Source of the DNA: Pseudanabaena mucicola str. Chao 1806 | GTDB lineage: Bacteria > Cyanobacteriota > Cyanobacteriia > Pseudanabaenales > Pseudanabaenaceae | Direction: 5' to 3' | DNA length: 64,000 nt | Assembly: GCF_030323025.1 (NCBI RefSeq) | Contig: NZ_CP097329.1 | Location: forward strand, 527,001 to 591,000 | In this document: positions 35,220-43,624 of the stretch, in pieces | Layout of the letters: every line of letters begins with the position of its first letter | Numbering within the stretch: the first letter of the stretch is position 1 | The notes under the pieces: generated by a model | The model's input: the letters and a program-made list of their open reading frames with translations, nothing else | Database searches by the model: none | Told to the model about the DNA's origin: nothing | Made by a program: the position numbers and the translations under genes

Positions 35220-36173
35220 ATGCCAGCAGCAACCGAACAAAAACCTTTACTTGGTAAACTTCGCCTCACTAGCAACCTGCGAATCGTCACAGGTTTACAC
35301 ATTGGCGCAGGTGGTGAGAATTTAGACATTGGAGGCTTGGATAAATCAGTGATGCGTGATCCTTTAACCAAGCATCCTTATTTACCAGGTTCATCAATCA
35401 AGGGCAAAATGCGCTCTATCCTAGAGAGATTCCTCAACAAGCCTGTAAATCGTGCAGGCGGTAGTGGCACATTTCGCTATGAGAGCGATGATCTTGAATC
35501 AGGTTACTCAATTAATGACATTGAGTTTCAAGGTGCAAGTATCTGTGAAGTGAGCCGTGTATTTGGTTCAACAGGTACTAACTGCTGGTTGCCAGAAAGT
35601 ATTGTGCGATCGCAAGGTTTAGAGACTGCTGGCAAAGAAGAAAAAACGTTTAAAGGTGTTAAACATCTTAAAGCTAAAGGACGTAACGCTCCTGCGCGTC
35701 TAATTGTGCGCGATTGTCATTTAAATCTTGATTCAGCCAAGCTTCTCAAATCCATTGATACAGGTCTATACATGACTGAATGGAAATTTGAGAATGGCAT
35801 GGATCGCATCACTGCTGCTGCTAACCCTCGCCAACTAGAACGTGTGCCTGCGGGTGCTATCTTTGAATTTGAGTTAGTCTATACCGTTGAGAATCCAGAA
35901 CAAGCAGTTAAAGATTTACAAAACTTGGCGATCGCCCTAGCAATTCTTGAAGATGATGCCCTTGGTGGACATGGTTCTCGCGGCTATGGCAAAGTTGCTT
36001 TTGAGGAATTCAAACTTTTCTATCGTGATTTAGATTATTACCGCACTATCGGTAATACTGATCGCGTTAAACAAGAAACTCTTACAGAAGCAACAAATAC
36101 TGAGCAACTTCTCAATGAATTTGCAAAAGTTACTGATGCTGTTCAAGCCTTACTGCCAGCAGGGAAGGGCTAA
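35220..36173 (+). CDS. csm3: Type III-A backbone RAMP Csm3 (Cas7)
   Basis: A 317-residue Cas7-group RAMP. LRIVTGLHIGAGGENLDIGG with D in LDIGGLDKSVMRD supplies the likely catalytic aspartate for target RNA cleavage, followed by YLPGSSIKGKMRS, the conserved helix that binds crRNA. Near the end, LGGHGSRGYGKVAF is the glycine-rich RAMP loop. Several Csm3 copies form the filament and cut target RNA every 6 nucleotides. It is slightly longer than many Csm3 proteins (about 220-250) because of insertions between residues 80 and 190. It is tightly packed with csm2 and csm4. Confidence 0.92.
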   Translation: MPAATEQKPLLGKLRLTSNLRIVTGLHIGAGGENLDIGGLDKSVMRDPLTKHPYLPGSSIKGKMRSILERFLNKPVNRAGGSGTFRYESDDLESGYSINDIEFQGASICEVSRVFGSTGTNCWLPESIVRSQGLETAGKEEKTFKGVKHLKAKGRNAPARLIVRDCHLNLDSAKLLKSIDTGLYMTEWKFENGMDRITAAANPRQLERVPAGAIFEFELVYTVENPEQAVKDLQNLAIALAILEDDALGGHGSRGYGKVAFEEFKLFYRDLDYYRTIGNTDRVKQETLTEATNTEQLLNEFAKVTDAVQALLPAGKG

Positions 36174-36175
36174 CT

Positions 36176-37168
36176 ATGAGCAAGTGGAAGTTAGTCAAGC
36201 TAGACTTCAAGAATAATCCTGCTCATTTTGGTGAACTGGGAATTGGCATGGAAGAAACTAGCGAACGAGTGCGATCAGATACCCTGTTTAGTGCTTTAGT
36301 GATTTCTTACGCCCGTATTGGTAAAAATGTCGATACCTTACTTCGGCGTTTTCATCAAGAAGAAGTACCTTTTCGTCTAAGTTCTAGCTTCATTTATAGA
36401 GAACAGGACGGCAAAACCACCTATTTTTTACCGCGCCCTAAGTATCCTCCAACTAACTATCCTACTGGTGATGATCTCAAAATTGCTAAGGATTACAAGA
36501 AACTCAATTTCTTGGATTTAGAAACATGGAAAAACTGGTATCAGAATGGCAGCTTTAATAAGGATGCAGAACTACCTGAAAACTTTTACAGTAAATGTTT
36601 TGATATTGATAAACAGCCCAAAATTGCCATCGATCGCAACACTCGCGCCACCAATCTATATCACACATCTTTTGTTCGTTATCGCTCTAAATCAAACGAT
36701 AAATCTGGTTTGTATTTTCTAATAGAGTTTAACGATGAAAGCTTAGAAAATGATCTTAACGATCTTAAAGCAGCGCTAGAACTATTAGGTGAAGAGGGAC
36801 TTGGTGGCGAAAAATCGAGTGGTGCAGGTCAATTTGAGGCTTCATGGCATGATTTAGATGAGATATGGAAAGAGCTAATTAAATTTGATGGCAATTTTCA
36901 AAGCCTAATCAGTCTTTATTGGGATGACGAATTAATCTCTCTTGACAACTCTAGCTATGAATTACAGGAACGTGGCGGATGGATTACATCATCTAGTAAG
37001 AATCAAAGGCGTAAAAAAGTCGTTATGTTTGCTGAAGGCTCTGTATTTTCAGAAATTCCTAAAGGCAAACTCGCTAACGTTACACCTCCCGAGTTTTCGC
37101 AACATAAAATATATCGCAGTGGAATTGCTGTCAGTCTGCCAATCAAAATCGATTTAAAGGGAACATGA
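36176..37168 (+). CDS. csm4: Type III-A Csm4 (Cas5 group RAMP)
   Basis: A 330-residue protein. It starts WKLVKLDFKNNPAHFGELGIGMEETSERV and continues RSDTLFSALVISYARIG, the Csm4/Cas5 opening that caps the crRNA 5' tag. LLGEEGLGGEKSSGAGQFE near residue 203-221 is the glycine-rich RAMP loop. Csm4 joins Cas10 to the Csm3 backbone and positions the 8-nucleotide repeat-derived tag. It begins 2 bases after csm3 and overlaps csm5 by the ATGA arrangement. Confidence 0.9.
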   Translation: MSKWKLVKLDFKNNPAHFGELGIGMEETSERVRSDTLFSALVISYARIGKNVDTLLRRFHQEEVPFRLSSSFIYREQDGKTTYFLPRPKYPPTNYPTGDDLKIAKDYKKLNFLDLETWKNWYQNGSFNKDAELPENFYSKCFDIDKQPKIAIDRNTRATNLYHTSFVRYRSKSNDKSGLYFLIEFNDESLENDLNDLKAALELLGEEGLGGEKSSGAGQFEASWHDLDEIWKELIKFDGNFQSLISLYWDDELISLDNSSYELQERGGWITSSSKNQRRKKVVMFAEGSVFSEIPKGKLANVTPPEFSQHKIYRSGIAVSLPIKIDLKGT

Positions 37169-38481
37169 TGACTCAAATTACTACCTTACCCGATCGCTCT
37201 GCCATCAGAGAACAACGCAAACTAGAAGTCAAGAAATTTCAGCTTTACAGCCAAATGTTTCACATTGGTTCAGAAGTATCCAAGCTGAATCCCTTTGAGT
37301 ATGTGGCAACAGGAAATCGCGTTTACTTGCCTGATCGCGATGCCCTAGCTCAAGCATTGCGAGAAGAAGGCAAGTTACAGGAATATATCAACCGCATTGA
37401 AGATCGACAAGAAATTACATCTCTCTTGAAAAATGCCTTTGGTGATCGCTGGTATGAAACTGAAACCGATGACGGTAAGCCTATCTTCCCAGAATACAGA
37501 GCAAGCAAGCGACTCACTGAACAGAAAATTACTGACCTGCGCCCAATGATGCGTAATGGTATGGGGAAATTATATGTGCCTGGAACTTCGATAAAAGGCG
37601 CAATTAGAACAGCGATCGCTTATCACCTGCTCAAAAATGCTGATCGGTTCAGAGTGCCACAGCGTAACAGAATCAGTAGCATCGAAACCCAGCTAAAAAA
37701 TAATTTAGGTGAACTCAGACAAAGGGCTAAATTTGTGGATGATCGCCTATTCATGGATGAGCTATTTGCCAACTACGGCTTAACCTATCAAAATCGCGCT
37801 GCATCAGTACAGGATCGCCCCAATCCCAATACTGACATTATGCGCGCTGTCCATGTCACAGATACCGACCCAATTGAGCAATTTACAAAGTTGAATAAGA
37901 ACGGTCAAACCGTAACCTACAACCAAGCCCTAGTTGCCGAAGTCTTAGTAACCAGTCACTCGAACGATGACAAAGCGAAATACCGCGCTTCCATCTATGC
38001 GGAAATGGTATCTAATCTGCAAGTTCCCTTTGAAATAACCATTGATCAAGAAATGTTGTCATGGTTTAAGCATCGCCAGAATATGCAATTACCTTTTCAG
38101 AACATTGATGATCTGATCAAAATTTGTAAAGAATTTGCTCAAGAACAATGGAACTTTGAACATGACTATTGGCAAGGCGTTAAAGACAATATCAATGCTA
38201 AAGATGGCAATCAACAACCTATCAATCTTAATTACGATCGCATTCACAAATTCTATGAAAAAGAAACCTGTCCCTATGCCCTCAGAATTGGTTGGGGTAG
38301 CGGCATGACAGGAACCACGATCGGTACATTATTAGATGACGAGTTACGCGCTCAAGTTCGCGATATTTGCGGCATTAAAGCCCCCAATTTTGAAGCGCCT
38401 AAGTCTCGGCGCACTGTGGCAAATGCCAAAAGAGAAATTCAATTTGTGCTAGGATGGTCTATGTTTAAGCCTCTAATTTAG
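37165..38481 (+). CDS. csm5: Type III-A Csm5 (Cas7-like RAMP)
   Basis: A 438-residue RAMP. FQLYSQMFHIGSEVSKLNPFEYV is the typical Csm5 start, and LYVPGTSIKGAIRTAIAYHLL near residue 133-153 is the conserved RAMP helix; LRIGWGSGMTGTTIG near residue 370 is the glycine-rich loop. Csm5 caps the 3' end of the Csm3 filament and helps crRNA maturation by recruiting host nucleases. Its start overlaps the csm4 stop. The next gene, 11 bases on, is an ATPase not normally part of the csm set. Confidence 0.9.
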   Translation: MMTQITTLPDRSAIREQRKLEVKKFQLYSQMFHIGSEVSKLNPFEYVATGNRVYLPDRDALAQALREEGKLQEYINRIEDRQEITSLLKNAFGDRWYETETDDGKPIFPEYRASKRLTEQKITDLRPMMRNGMGKLYVPGTSIKGAIRTAIAYHLLKNADRFRVPQRNRISSIETQLKNNLGELRQRAKFVDDRLFMDELFANYGLTYQNRAASVQDRPNPNTDIMRAVHVTDTDPIEQFTKLNKNGQTVTYNQALVAEVLVTSHSNDDKAKYRASIYAEMVSNLQVPFEITIDQEMLSWFKHRQNMQLPFQNIDDLIKICKEFAQEQWNFEHDYWQGVKDNINAKDGNQQPINLNYDRIHKFYEKETCPYALRIGWGSGMTGTTIGTLLDDELRAQVRDICGIKAPNFEAPKSRRTVANAKREIQFVLGWSMFKPLI

Positions 38482-38492
38482 ATAACAAAATT

Positions 38493-39881
38493 ATGTCAAT
38501 ATACATTACTAGAGTTAAAGCAATAGGAGTTCATGGTCGTTTTGACTTTGATGAAGAGCTTCATGAAGGTATGAACATTCTTTATGGGTTTAATGGTGCT
38601 GGGAAAACCACCTTTTTGCAAATTATTGCTAATCTCCTTAACAGTGATTTTTATAGATTTCAACATATTACATTCAAATATATTGAAGTCACCTATAGTG
38701 ATGGTAACGTTATTAGATTAGGCTATCATAGTCAAAAAGATACTTTTAGAATCTCAAAAAATAGTCTCCGTAAAACGCCTGAGATCTCTAAAGATTTTGA
38801 TAATAGAGTTTTCAAAAACCCTAAAATAGTCAATCTAAATGGATTTGAACCTTTAGTCAAATCATTATATATTCCTTCATTTAGACTAATAGTTGATGCG
38901 TGGTTTTATTCTAGAAAAGGTAATCTACTAAATAATGACGAAAGAATCGCTCAAAAAACTTTGTATGCTAGGCAAGTATTTGGAGAGTTTGTACCTGTGA
39001 TAGATTATCCTTCAATTACAGAAGTTATTGAAAGCTTAACTGAAGATTTAAAAGAAGCAAAATTAAAGTTGGCAATCTCTGAACGAGAAATATTTCTAAC
39101 CTATATGAGTGGTTTTTATAACCTAAGCATTGATGAAAGCAATGAAAACATAAATGCTGATAGATCGATTGCTATTGAATATGAAGATACAAAAAAAATT
39201 ATTACTGAGCTACAAAACAATCAATTTCAAAATGAACTTGAATCTTTAAATCAATTTACTACACAAATTGATGATTTATTCTTACGAGTCAGTAATTCCA
39301 CATATCAAAATTTTACCAATGGGATTCTGATATTAAAAACTTACCATAAACTTCTTAGAAATTTACTTGAAGCACGAAAGAGATTTTTCAAGGATTTAGA
39401 ATCTTATCTGAATGCAGTAAATCATTTTTTGGTTGATAAAAAACTAGTCTTTGAGAAAAAAAATGATGATTCTATAGAGCCTACTTTTTGTTTTAAATAC
39501 CTTAATACTTCTCCAAATGAATCATTAATTGATGATATACAGAACTTATCATCTGGTGAACATCAGATTCTCGCATTTATTTATGCTTGTTATTTTGCTA
39601 AAGATAAAATTATCTTAATAGACGAGCCTGAAACATCTTTACATATCGATTGGCAAAGAGACTTATTGGATAGTATCAGTCAATACTCGCATCAGTTTAT
39701 TATATGTACTCATTCTCCATCGGTTCCAGCCGACTACAGCGACTACCTTAAAAAGTTAAATGTTAGTTATACTGATCAATCGGTATGGGATGAGAACTAT
39801 ATTGATTCTTCTGAGGATAGTGAAAGCTTGAATCATACCGATGAAAGTGAAGATATGGAGGATATTGAAGTTGCAATATAA
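38493..39881 (+). CDS. ABC/OLD-type AAA ATPase (PARIS AriA-like)
   Basis: A 462-residue ATPase. Walker A GFNGAGKTTFLQ begins near residue 31, an ABC-type signature LSSGEHQIL near 351, Walker B IILIDEPETSLH near 373-384, and a final THSP switch (FIICTHSPSVP) near 405. It has a helical insertion of about 200 residues in the middle, as in SMC/OLD-like defence ATPases, and an acidic tail (EDSESLNHTDESEDMEDIE). It overlaps the DUF4435 gene. ATPase plus DUF4435 is the gene pair of PARIS, in which AriA holds and releases the AriB nuclease after sensing phage anti-restriction proteins. Placement between csm5 and cas6 shows it is co-transcribed with type III-A genes. The PARIS link is inferred from architecture. 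Confidence 0.8.
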   Translation: MSIYITRVKAIGVHGRFDFDEELHEGMNILYGFNGAGKTTFLQIIANLLNSDFYRFQHITFKYIEVTYSDGNVIRLGYHSQKDTFRISKNSLRKTPEISKDFDNRVFKNPKIVNLNGFEPLVKSLYIPSFRLIVDAWFYSRKGNLLNNDERIAQKTLYARQVFGEFVPVIDYPSITEVIESLTEDLKEAKLKLAISEREIFLTYMSGFYNLSIDESNENINADRSIAIEYEDTKKIITELQNNQFQNELESLNQFTTQIDDLFLRVSNSTYQNFTNGILILKTYHKLLRNLLEARKRFFKDLESYLNAVNHFLVDKKLVFEKKNDDSIEPTFCFKYLNTSPNESLIDDIQNLSSGEHQILAFIYACYFAKDKIILIDEPETSLHIDWQRDLLDSISQYSHQFIICTHSPSVPADYSDYLKKLNVSYTDQSVWDENYIDSSEDSESLNHTDESEDMEDIEVAI

Positions 39882-40803
39882 CCTTCAAAGCTATCTCAAT
39901 TCAGTTCAAATGAGTGGACGCAAGCACTTACTTGTTGAAGGAAAGTATGACAAACAATTGTTTCGTATTTTCCTAAATGCATTCATTTCACATATTAAAG
40001 TTGATATTGATATTGCTGAAAATTTAAGTGATCCAGCAATACTTGGTGGTAATTGTCAAAAAGTTGAGAAAGTTACTGAAATTATAAACTCTAAAGAGTA
40101 TGCCTCAAGATTTGTGGGATTTGTTGATCGAGAATATCGTGAATTTGACCTTGAGGCAGTTGCAGATAAACTTGGATGTCACAATCAAATATTACGGTTA
40201 GTCTGGTCAAGAGGGCATTCTATCGAAAACTACTTTTTGGATTATCATATTATTCATGAGTCACTTTTGGGACTTTCTTCTGTAGAATGCTTTGATAAAG
40301 CAATTAAAGATTTCGCTAACTGTTTTGAGAAAGCTATTCGGATTGCTTGCGCTTTAGGGCTTACAGGCTTTGAAATGGGGAATTCTGAGATGATAAGAAA
40401 ATGTATTCACCCAGATTTATTTAACATTCAAAATTCAGAGATAATTTTGCAAATAGAACTATGGAAAGATTTCTTAAAAGAAAGAAAGGTCACTGAAGAA
40501 GAAGTTTTGAAGGCAGTAAATAGCTTTCAAAGTTGGATAGGAAAACTGACAGATGTAAGTTTTGAAACTGTGCGATGGCTGTGTGACGGTCATTCTGGCA
40601 TAAGAATGGTCTGGACTGTTTATTATCGCTGTGTATTTGTAAATACATCTGAAAACCCCAAAAATGAAGCGAATAAAATATATAAAGTTCCCGAAGATAC
40701 TAGATTTCAGGCTCTTGCCAGTTGGTTAGTTAGAAAAGCTAAAGCGAAGCAATCTGTTTACCCCTATGAAGTTCTAAACTTATTAGAGGGTGATTTATGT
40801 TAA
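39871..40803 (+). CDS. DUF4435 TOPRIM-like protein (PARIS AriB-like)
   Basis: About 310 residues. HLLVEGKYDKQLFRIFL is the TOPRIM first motif with its catalytic Glu, and FVGFVDREYREFDLE is the acidic second motif; IENYFLDYHII follows, a typical DUF4435 segment. In PARIS, AriB of this family is a toxic nuclease shown to attack tRNA. The start used is TTG 39871, preceded by GGAGG at 39857-39861 and overlapping the ATPase stop; ATG 39841 is an alternative without a clear site. The 3' end overlaps the cas6 start by 7 bases, so translation is probably coupled to cas6. Family call is good; function is inference. Confidence 0.8.
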   Translation: MQYNLQSYLNSVQMSGRKHLLVEGKYDKQLFRIFLNAFISHIKVDIDIAENLSDPAILGGNCQKVEKVTEIINSKEYASRFVGFVDREYREFDLEAVADKLGCHNQILRLVWSRGHSIENYFLDYHIIHESLLGLSSVECFDKAIKDFANCFEKAIRIACALGLTGFEMGNSEMIRKCIHPDLFNIQNSEIILQIELWKDFLKERKVTEEEVLKAVNSFQSWIGKLTDVSFETVRWLCDGHSGIRMVWTVYYRCVFVNTSENPKNEANKIYKVPEDTRFQALASWLVRKAKAKQSVYPYEVLNLLEGDLC

Positions 40804-41552
40804 TTCGTTCTACTTGGCAGCTTAGTGTTACAGAACCGATCGCTTTACCCCGATCGCATCATCTTAGTTTGGTCAAAGATCTGCACGATCGCCTAAATCT
40901 GCGAATGGGGGAAGAGAAAGTTCCTAGCACCACCTTTTCGGGACTGATTGGAAATTGCGATCGCCGTGATGATTTTATTACTTTTTTCCCAAATCAGGTT
41001 TATACACTTACCCTAAGTGGTTTGCAAGAATCATCTTCTAAGGAGATCGCCGATCTTGATTTGGGTGAAACTCTCGATTTCTTGGGCGCGAGTTTTGTAA
41101 TTAGCGATCGCCAAAATGAAATTACGACTTACGAAAATCTCTATACAGAGTTAGTCGCCAATGAACCCGAACCAATTAGAAGATATGAGCTTTATTTTGC
41201 AACTCCCACCGCCTTTGCTCAAAATCGCACCCATTTACCGCTTCCAGTCCCCAGCCTGATGTTTCGCAGTTGGCTAGAGCGTTGGAATCATTTTGCGCCC
41301 GTCTATTTGGGTGGTGATGACCTGATCGCATATCTTACAAGTTATGTTACAGTCACTCGCCATCAAATCAAAACCAGTACAATTCGTATTCATCAGGGGC
41401 AATGTACAGGGTTTACTGGTCAGGTGACTATTCAGGCGATCGGTAGGGTTGATCCTTTACTAATCAATGTTGCTAATTTGTTGGTTAATTATGCTGCCTT
41501 TTCGGGGACGGGTATCAAAACTAGACTTAGCATGGGATATACCAAGTATTGA
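40797..41552 (+). CDS. cas6: Cas6 pre-crRNA endoribonuclease
   Basis: A 251-residue RAMP protein with a C-terminal glycine-rich loop, FSGTGIKTRLSMGYTKY, near residues 235-251, and the Cas6 opening (STWQLSVTEPIALPRSHHLSLVKDLHDRL, with HH near 21-22 as candidate catalytic histidines). Cas6 cuts repeat RNA at the base of its hairpin and leaves an 8-nucleotide 5' tag. It is the only cas6 in the window, although two effector complexes and two arrays are present. Both arrays share the 24-nt 3' repeat half, so one enzyme could serve both. It lies immediately before the leader of array 1. Confidence 0.92.
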   Translation: MLIRSTWQLSVTEPIALPRSHHLSLVKDLHDRLNLRMGEEKVPSTTFSGLIGNCDRRDDFITFFPNQVYTLTLSGLQESSSKEIADLDLGETLDFLGASFVISDRQNEITTYENLYTELVANEPEPIRRYELYFATPTAFAQNRTHLPLPVPSLMFRSWLERWNHFAPVYLGGDDLIAYLTSYVTVTRHQIKTSTIRIHQGQCTGFTGQVTIQAIGRVDPLLINVANLLVNYAAFSGTGIKTRLSMGYTKY

Positions 41553-41788
41553 CGGATGGTTTCAGATAATTTACACTAGCGTCAACGCTGATCAGTTCTA
41601 GGGGTCAGCCAGTACCTTGAAAACCGCATAACTTCGTCAACCCCAAGAACTCGCGCTCCCCGTAAGGGTTTGAGCCTATTTTAAAAGAGCCTTATTGAAA
41701 GCTATTCTCAATAATTTGACAATTTTCTTACCCCCAAGAATTTTCGTGTTGTCAAACGCGCTCTGAGCAAGCCCTCCAGAAGCCGAGG
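41553..41788 (+). promoter_or_regulatory. Leader region of CRISPR array 1
   Basis: A 236-base non-coding stretch between cas6 and the first repeat. It contains GTACCTTGAAAA at 41612-41623, also found at 63011-63022 before array 2. The 3' end of the repeat (GGAAAC) lies away from this region, the usual orientation for a leader. It should hold the array promoter; no confident -35/-10 pair was picked. Confidence 0.65.
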
Positions 41789-42359
41789 GTTTCAAAATAT
41801 TTACCCCGCAAGGGGACGGAAACTACTACCACAGAGCAGGAACAGGAGCGCCTGGCGTTTCAAAATATTTACCCCGCAAGGGGACGGAAACTAAAGAGCC
41901 CAAAAGAAAGACTCCTGAAGAAAGAGGTTTCAAAATATTTACCCCGCAAGGGGACGGAAACATTTGGAGCGTTGCTCAGGGGAGCGGGTAGGCGACTCAG
42001 TTTCAAAATATTTACCCCGCAAGGGGACGGAAACCGTACAACTTTGTACGGAGCAAGCATTTTTCTTGCCAAGAGTTTCAAAATATTTACCCCGCAAGGG
42101 GACGGAAACGTTGAGCCGGCTTCGTATTCGGCACCGTCGCATTTGTTTCAAAATATTTACCCCGCAAGGGGACGGAAACAAGAAAGCATCTGTATCATAA
42201 AATGCTGCTTTGGTTTCAAAATATTTACCCCGCAAGGGGACGGAAACGAGCCGTTGGTGTCACCGTTCGTGTCGGCGGGCAAGGGGTTTCAAAATATTTA
42301 CCCCGCAAGGGGACGGAAACAGGTGTTGTCCCCCTGGGACTAGGGCTTGGGCTTGTTTC
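41789..42359 (+). CRISPR. CRISPR array 1: 8 identical 35-bp repeats plus a 5-bp stub of a ninth
   Basis: Repeats start at 41789, 41857, 41927, 42000, 42075, 42145, 42213 and 42286. Each begins GTTTCAAAATATTT and ends GGGGACGGAAAC. The seven enclosed spacers are 33, 35, 38, 40, 35, 33 and 38 bp. An eighth spacer of 34 bp (42321-42354) is followed by GTTTC (42355-42359), the first five bases of a ninth repeat, and then the insertion sequence. CCCC-GCAA-GGGG inside each repeat forms a small hairpin with a GNRA loop. The array therefore originally continued and was cut short. It belongs beside the type III-A operon and can be processed by the adjacent Cas6. Confidence 0.97.
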
Positions 42360-43615
42360 CTGAGATCTTGCACCATTCCCAAAAGCTTTAAGTAGGAATG
42401 GGTTTGAGAACAATTTTAAAACCATAACGAGCAGCAATATCAGCATTAATTCGGATGTATCGGAGGAGTTTTAACCAAAGGACAGAAGGGAATAAAACAG
42501 AAAGTGTCAAATCAGAGGCAGCCTTCCAGTCCAAGACAGGAGGTGGCGACCATTGAGTACTCCAGTGAGCCAAAAGATAAGCAATCAGAGATAGAATTAG
42601 CCAACGAAAAACTCCAAGTTTTGTAGACTGCCCAAAACAATGTAAACCAAAGCGATGTTTAATGGTTTTGAAAAATCCCTCAATCGCCCAACGCTTACGA
42701 CCCAACATCACCAGATAAGCACCCGAATAAGGATGAGAAGAAATCACAAAGCGTAACTCTCGTTTGCTATCAGCTCTTTTGAGCCAGAACCAAGAGATGG
42801 TAAATGTGGTACTTAGCCCTTCGAGTAAAACTTGTTGCCCCCGTTTGCCATGACGATAAAGTTGTTTGACCGAACGCCCATCTTGAAGCTTACGATTGCA
42901 GCGTATGCCCACAACAACTCGCCAAGCCTTTGCTCGGACTGTATTTAAAAACTTGACTGTGCAAAACTCAGTATCAGCAAGAACAATTACTTTCCTGCCT
43001 TGGGTTAATCGCTTTGGCACTGTTCCCAACAATTTACAAGCTAAGTCTGATGGACTCGCATATCCCTTGCCGCGCCACACTCTAAAACTCCATGGTATTC
43101 GCCACTCACCGTAGACTAGATAAAGTAAGACTAGATGAAGTCCTCGCTTACCGTTGAGCATCCTTACCCATGGGGCTGAGCCGTCAGCCGTCGAGGTATT
43201 TAGATGCAAAAACTTGCCGCATTTTGTCAATGTGGTCAAGTCAATCAAGATCTTCAATGGACTCCCTTTGTATGGTCGATGCTGAGCGATTTGCTCTAAG
43301 ATGATCTGACGGGTTATCCGAATCACTGACCGCGTAGACCAGTTATAGTGATTTAGAAACCGACTTAACGAACTGGCTGATTTTACTTGCGTATGTTGAG
43401 GTAAAGGATGTCCCTGCGCTTCGAGAAATAGTCCCAATATCGCATTCAGACTGGCTTTTTGATACACACTAGGCATAAAGCTCAGAAGGCTATAAACTAA
43501 CCTTTGGGCGTGCTTAACGATGCTTTCCATATCGTTATTTAAATTACTACTACGCCCTTTTTTTCACATCTCTCGTCTTTTTGCAACCCCTTTTTAGAAT
43601 GGTGCAAGATCTCAG
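42360..43615 (-). mobile_element. IS4-like insertion sequence inside CRISPR array 1
   Basis: Perfect 19-bp inverted ends: CTGAGATCTTGCACCATTC at 42360-42378 and its complement at 43597-43615. It carries one transposase gene on the minus strand. The left end is joined to five bases of a CRISPR repeat; the right end is joined to TCAAACAATTTGCG, codons 2 onward of csx3. No target duplication is present, so the flanks were not contiguous originally: a deletion next to the element, or recombination between two copies, removed what lay between. Confidence 0.93.
42388..43530 (-). CDS. IS4-like DDE transposase
   Basis: A 380-residue transposase. LKILIDLTTLTK near residue 88-99 carries the first Asp, VIVLADTEFCTVKF near residue 180 the second, and RWAIEGFFKTIKHRFGL near residue 280 the Glu in the YREK-like region of IS4-type enzymes. 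All three catalytic residues seem present and the frame is intact, so the element may be active. The N-terminal domain is helical. The gene reads away from the second csx3 copy and toward the array. Confidence 0.9.
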   Translation of the reverse strand: MESIVKHAQRLVYSLLSFMPSVYQKASLNAILGLFLEAQGHPLPQHTQVKSASSLSRFLNHYNWSTRSVIRITRQIILEQIAQHRPYKGSPLKILIDLTTLTKCGKFLHLNTSTADGSAPWVRMLNGKRGLHLVLLYLVYGEWRIPWSFRVWRGKGYASPSDLACKLLGTVPKRLTQGRKVIVLADTEFCTVKFLNTVRAKAWRVVVGIRCNRKLQDGRSVKQLYRHGKRGQQVLLEGLSTTFTISWFWLKRADSKRELRFVISSHPYSGAYLVMLGRKRWAIEGFFKTIKHRFGLHCFGQSTKLGVFRWLILSLIAYLLAHWSTQWSPPPVLDWKAASDLTLSVLFPSVLWLKLLRYIRINADIAARYGFKIVLKPIPT

Positions 43616-43624
43616 TCAAACAAT

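Noticed and set aside
42035-42074. Palindrome CGTACAA/TTGTACG in the fourth spacer of array 1 as a regulatory element
   Set aside because: It lies wholly within a spacer and is best explained as captured foreign sequence.
41864-42446. Overlapping open frames on both strands across array 1 (repeated FKIFTPQGDGN and VSVPLRGKYFET peptides)
   Set aside because: They are translations of CRISPR repeats; the repetition of the peptide follows the repeat period. No ribosome-binding site or domain.
42355-43620. Target-site duplication of the IS in array 1
   Set aside because: Left flank GTTTC and right flank TCAAAC share no direct repeat next to the ends; the insertion is followed by deletion or recombination.
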